Part shown: positions 6,794 to 7,692 of the stretch, in pieces
Layout: the number at the start of each line of letters is the position of its first letter
Position numbering within the stretch: the stretch's first letter is position 1
From: an uncultured delta proteobacterium
GTDB lineage: Bacteria > Myxococcota_A > Polyangia > Polyangiales > Polyangiaceae
Direction of reading: 5' to 3'
NCBI GenBank assembly: GCA_903858055.1
Contig: CAIOHM010000425.1
Span: 1-7,692, forward strand
Length of the DNA stretch: 7,692 bases
Translations under genes and position numbers: made by a program
Notes under the pieces: generated by a model
Database searches by the model: none
What the model was told of the DNA's origin: nothing
What the model saw: only the letters and a program-made list of their open reading frames with translations

Positions 6794-7692
6794 TTAGGGG
6801 AGCGCCACGTCGCCCATCGGGAGCCCCTTCGCGTCCGCGAGGAGGAGCGCCACGAGGAACCGCGCGGCACGCCCGAGCGGGTCGCCGCTGCGCTCGACGA
6901 GGTGCGGGGCGTAGGTCCACCGGTTGCCTTCGGCGAGCGCAACACGCACGAGCTCGCCGCTCGCGAGACCCTCGTGCACGAGGTGCTCGGGCATCCAGCC
7001 GAAGCCGACACCTTGACGGATCGCGAGGAGCTTCGTGTGGAAGTCGCTTACGCGGACCACGTGCCGCGAGCCGAGAAAGGTGGGCGGCGGCGCGTGCTGG
7101 AGCTTCGGCGACGAGTCGCGGACGACGATGTCCGTGAAGTCGAGCAAGCGCTCGTGGGAGACGGAGTTTTCCTTGGCGAGCGCATGGTCCGCGCCGACGA
7201 CCAGGAGCATCACGAGCGCCGGGAGCGCGTGCAGCGTGGCGCGCCGCGTGAACGGCTCGGCGAGCTCGAGGGTCAACATGAGGTCCGAACCGTCGCGCGT
7301 GAAGCGATCGGTCACGCCGTCTTGGCACTCGACGTCCAAGTGCAGTCGCGTGCGGAGGTCACGTGCGGTGAACTCCTTGAGCACGCGCGCGAGCGGCTCC
7401 ATGGGGTAAGCGGCGTCGACGACGAGGCGCACGTCGGGCTCGAGGCCGTCGCCGAGCGTGCTCGCGAGCTGCTCGAGGCGCCTGGATTTTTTCAGGAGGT
7501 CTTCGGCTTCTTGCACGATGCACGCACCGGCGGGTGTGAGCACTGCGCGCTGGTTCGTGCGCTCGAAGAGCGGAAGATCGAGCGCGCTCTCGAGCGTGCT
7601 CACCGCGTAGCTGATCGCCGAAGGCACGCGGTGGAGCTCTTTGGCGGCGGCGGCGAAGGAGCCCGTGCGGCGGACCGCGTCGAGGACCACGA
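6794..7692 (-). CDS. LysR-type transcriptional regulator (5'-truncated by window edge)
   Basis: About 299 residues are visible, ending at TAA (6796-6794). The first possible start is a GTG at 7690-7688, but it falls inside the first helix of the DNA-binding domain. LysR proteins normally have about 10 more residues before the equivalent of VLDAVRRTGSFAAAA, so the true start lies beyond the right edge. Counting from that GTG, the winged helix-turn-helix spans 1-55: GSFAAAAKELHRVPSAISYA (10-29), LESALDLPLFER (33-44) and LTPAG (51-55). A linker helix at about 56-80 leads to the periplasmic-binding-protein-like effector domain (about 86-290). In it, VSDFHTKLLAIRQGVGFGWM (214-233) and SGELVRVAL (244-252) are typical of the family. 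The RVPSAISY stretch resembles the YhaJ/AllS-like branch as I remember it. Such proteins bind DNA as tetramers and respond to small-molecule co-inducers. The target is unknown; the downstream lipoprotein gene, the gene beyond the edge, or both are possible. Confidence 0.93.
   Translation of the reverse strand, partial: VVLDAVRRTGSFAAAAKELHRVPSAISYAVSTLESALDLPLFERTNQRAVLTPAGACIVQEAEDLLKKSRRLEQLASTLGDGLEPDVRLVVDAAYPMEPLARVLKEFTARDLRTRLHLDVECQDGVTDRFTRDGSDLMLTLELAEPFTRRATLHALPALVMLLVVGADHALAKENSVSHERLLDFTDIVVRDSSPKLQHAPPPTFLGSRHVVRVSDFHTKLLAIRQGVGFGWMPEHLVHEGLASGELVRVALAEGNRWTYAPHLVERSGDPLGRAARFLVALLLADAKGLPMGDVALP

Noticed and set aside
5844..6797. 317-codon plus-strand frame opposite the lipoprotein gene
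   Set aside because: Arg/Glu/Ala-rich with no domain features; the minus-strand frame has a lipobox, linker and repeat structure.
6684..7328. Upstream in-frame extension of the lipoprotein gene to 7328
   Set aside because: It would run through the LysR gene in another frame and bury the lipoprotein signal peptide; the extra sequence is Arg/Ala-rich shadow.

Overview
The window is a very GC-rich stretch of bacterial chromosome with dense coding on both strands. GC is strongly biased at third codon positions, which is why long spurious open frames lie opposite and beside the real genes. Base composition, Ala/Arg/Pro-rich proteins, a Gly/Ser/Asn-linker lipoprotein and an envelope transporter of this make-up fit a Gram-negative deltaproteobacterial lineage, most likely Myxococcota (Polyangia-like). 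The taxon is an inference from style; no rRNA or marker gene is present.

Layout. Positions 2-5669 on the plus strand form one tight four-gene cluster, with gaps of 7 and 14 nt and then an 8-nt overlap. (1) The 3' part of a LolA-like 'outer membrane lipoprotein-sorting' protein (PF17131 type), cut by the left edge. (2) A 610-aa secreted protein with a Pro/Ala/Lys-rich periplasmic spacer and a DUF1302-like outer-membrane beta-barrel. (3) A 792-aa RND/MMPL-superfamily exporter (COG1033 type, 12 membrane segments). (4) A 276-aa protein with an N-terminal membrane anchor and a laminin-G/concanavalin-A-like domain. On the minus strand, converging on this cluster with a 9-nt gap, is a 334-aa lipoprotein with a Gly/Ser linker and propeller-like repeats (5679-6683). 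Upstream of it in the same direction is a LysR-type regulator (6794 to beyond the right edge). The 110-nt spacer between these two holds a perfect TTCGAAA-T-TTTCGAA dyad.

How the genes may work together (inference). The plus-strand cluster looks like a complete trans-envelope export route. The RND pump would extract a hydrophobic substrate from the inner membrane, the LolA-fold protein would carry it across the periplasm, and the barrel would receive or release it at the outer membrane. The anchored LamG-domain protein is an unusual fourth partner. The substrate cannot be read from the sequence. The lipoprotein and LysR genes look like a separate transcription unit, with the dyad as a candidate operator. 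No RNA genes, mobile elements, CRISPR arrays or convincing intrinsic terminators were found.
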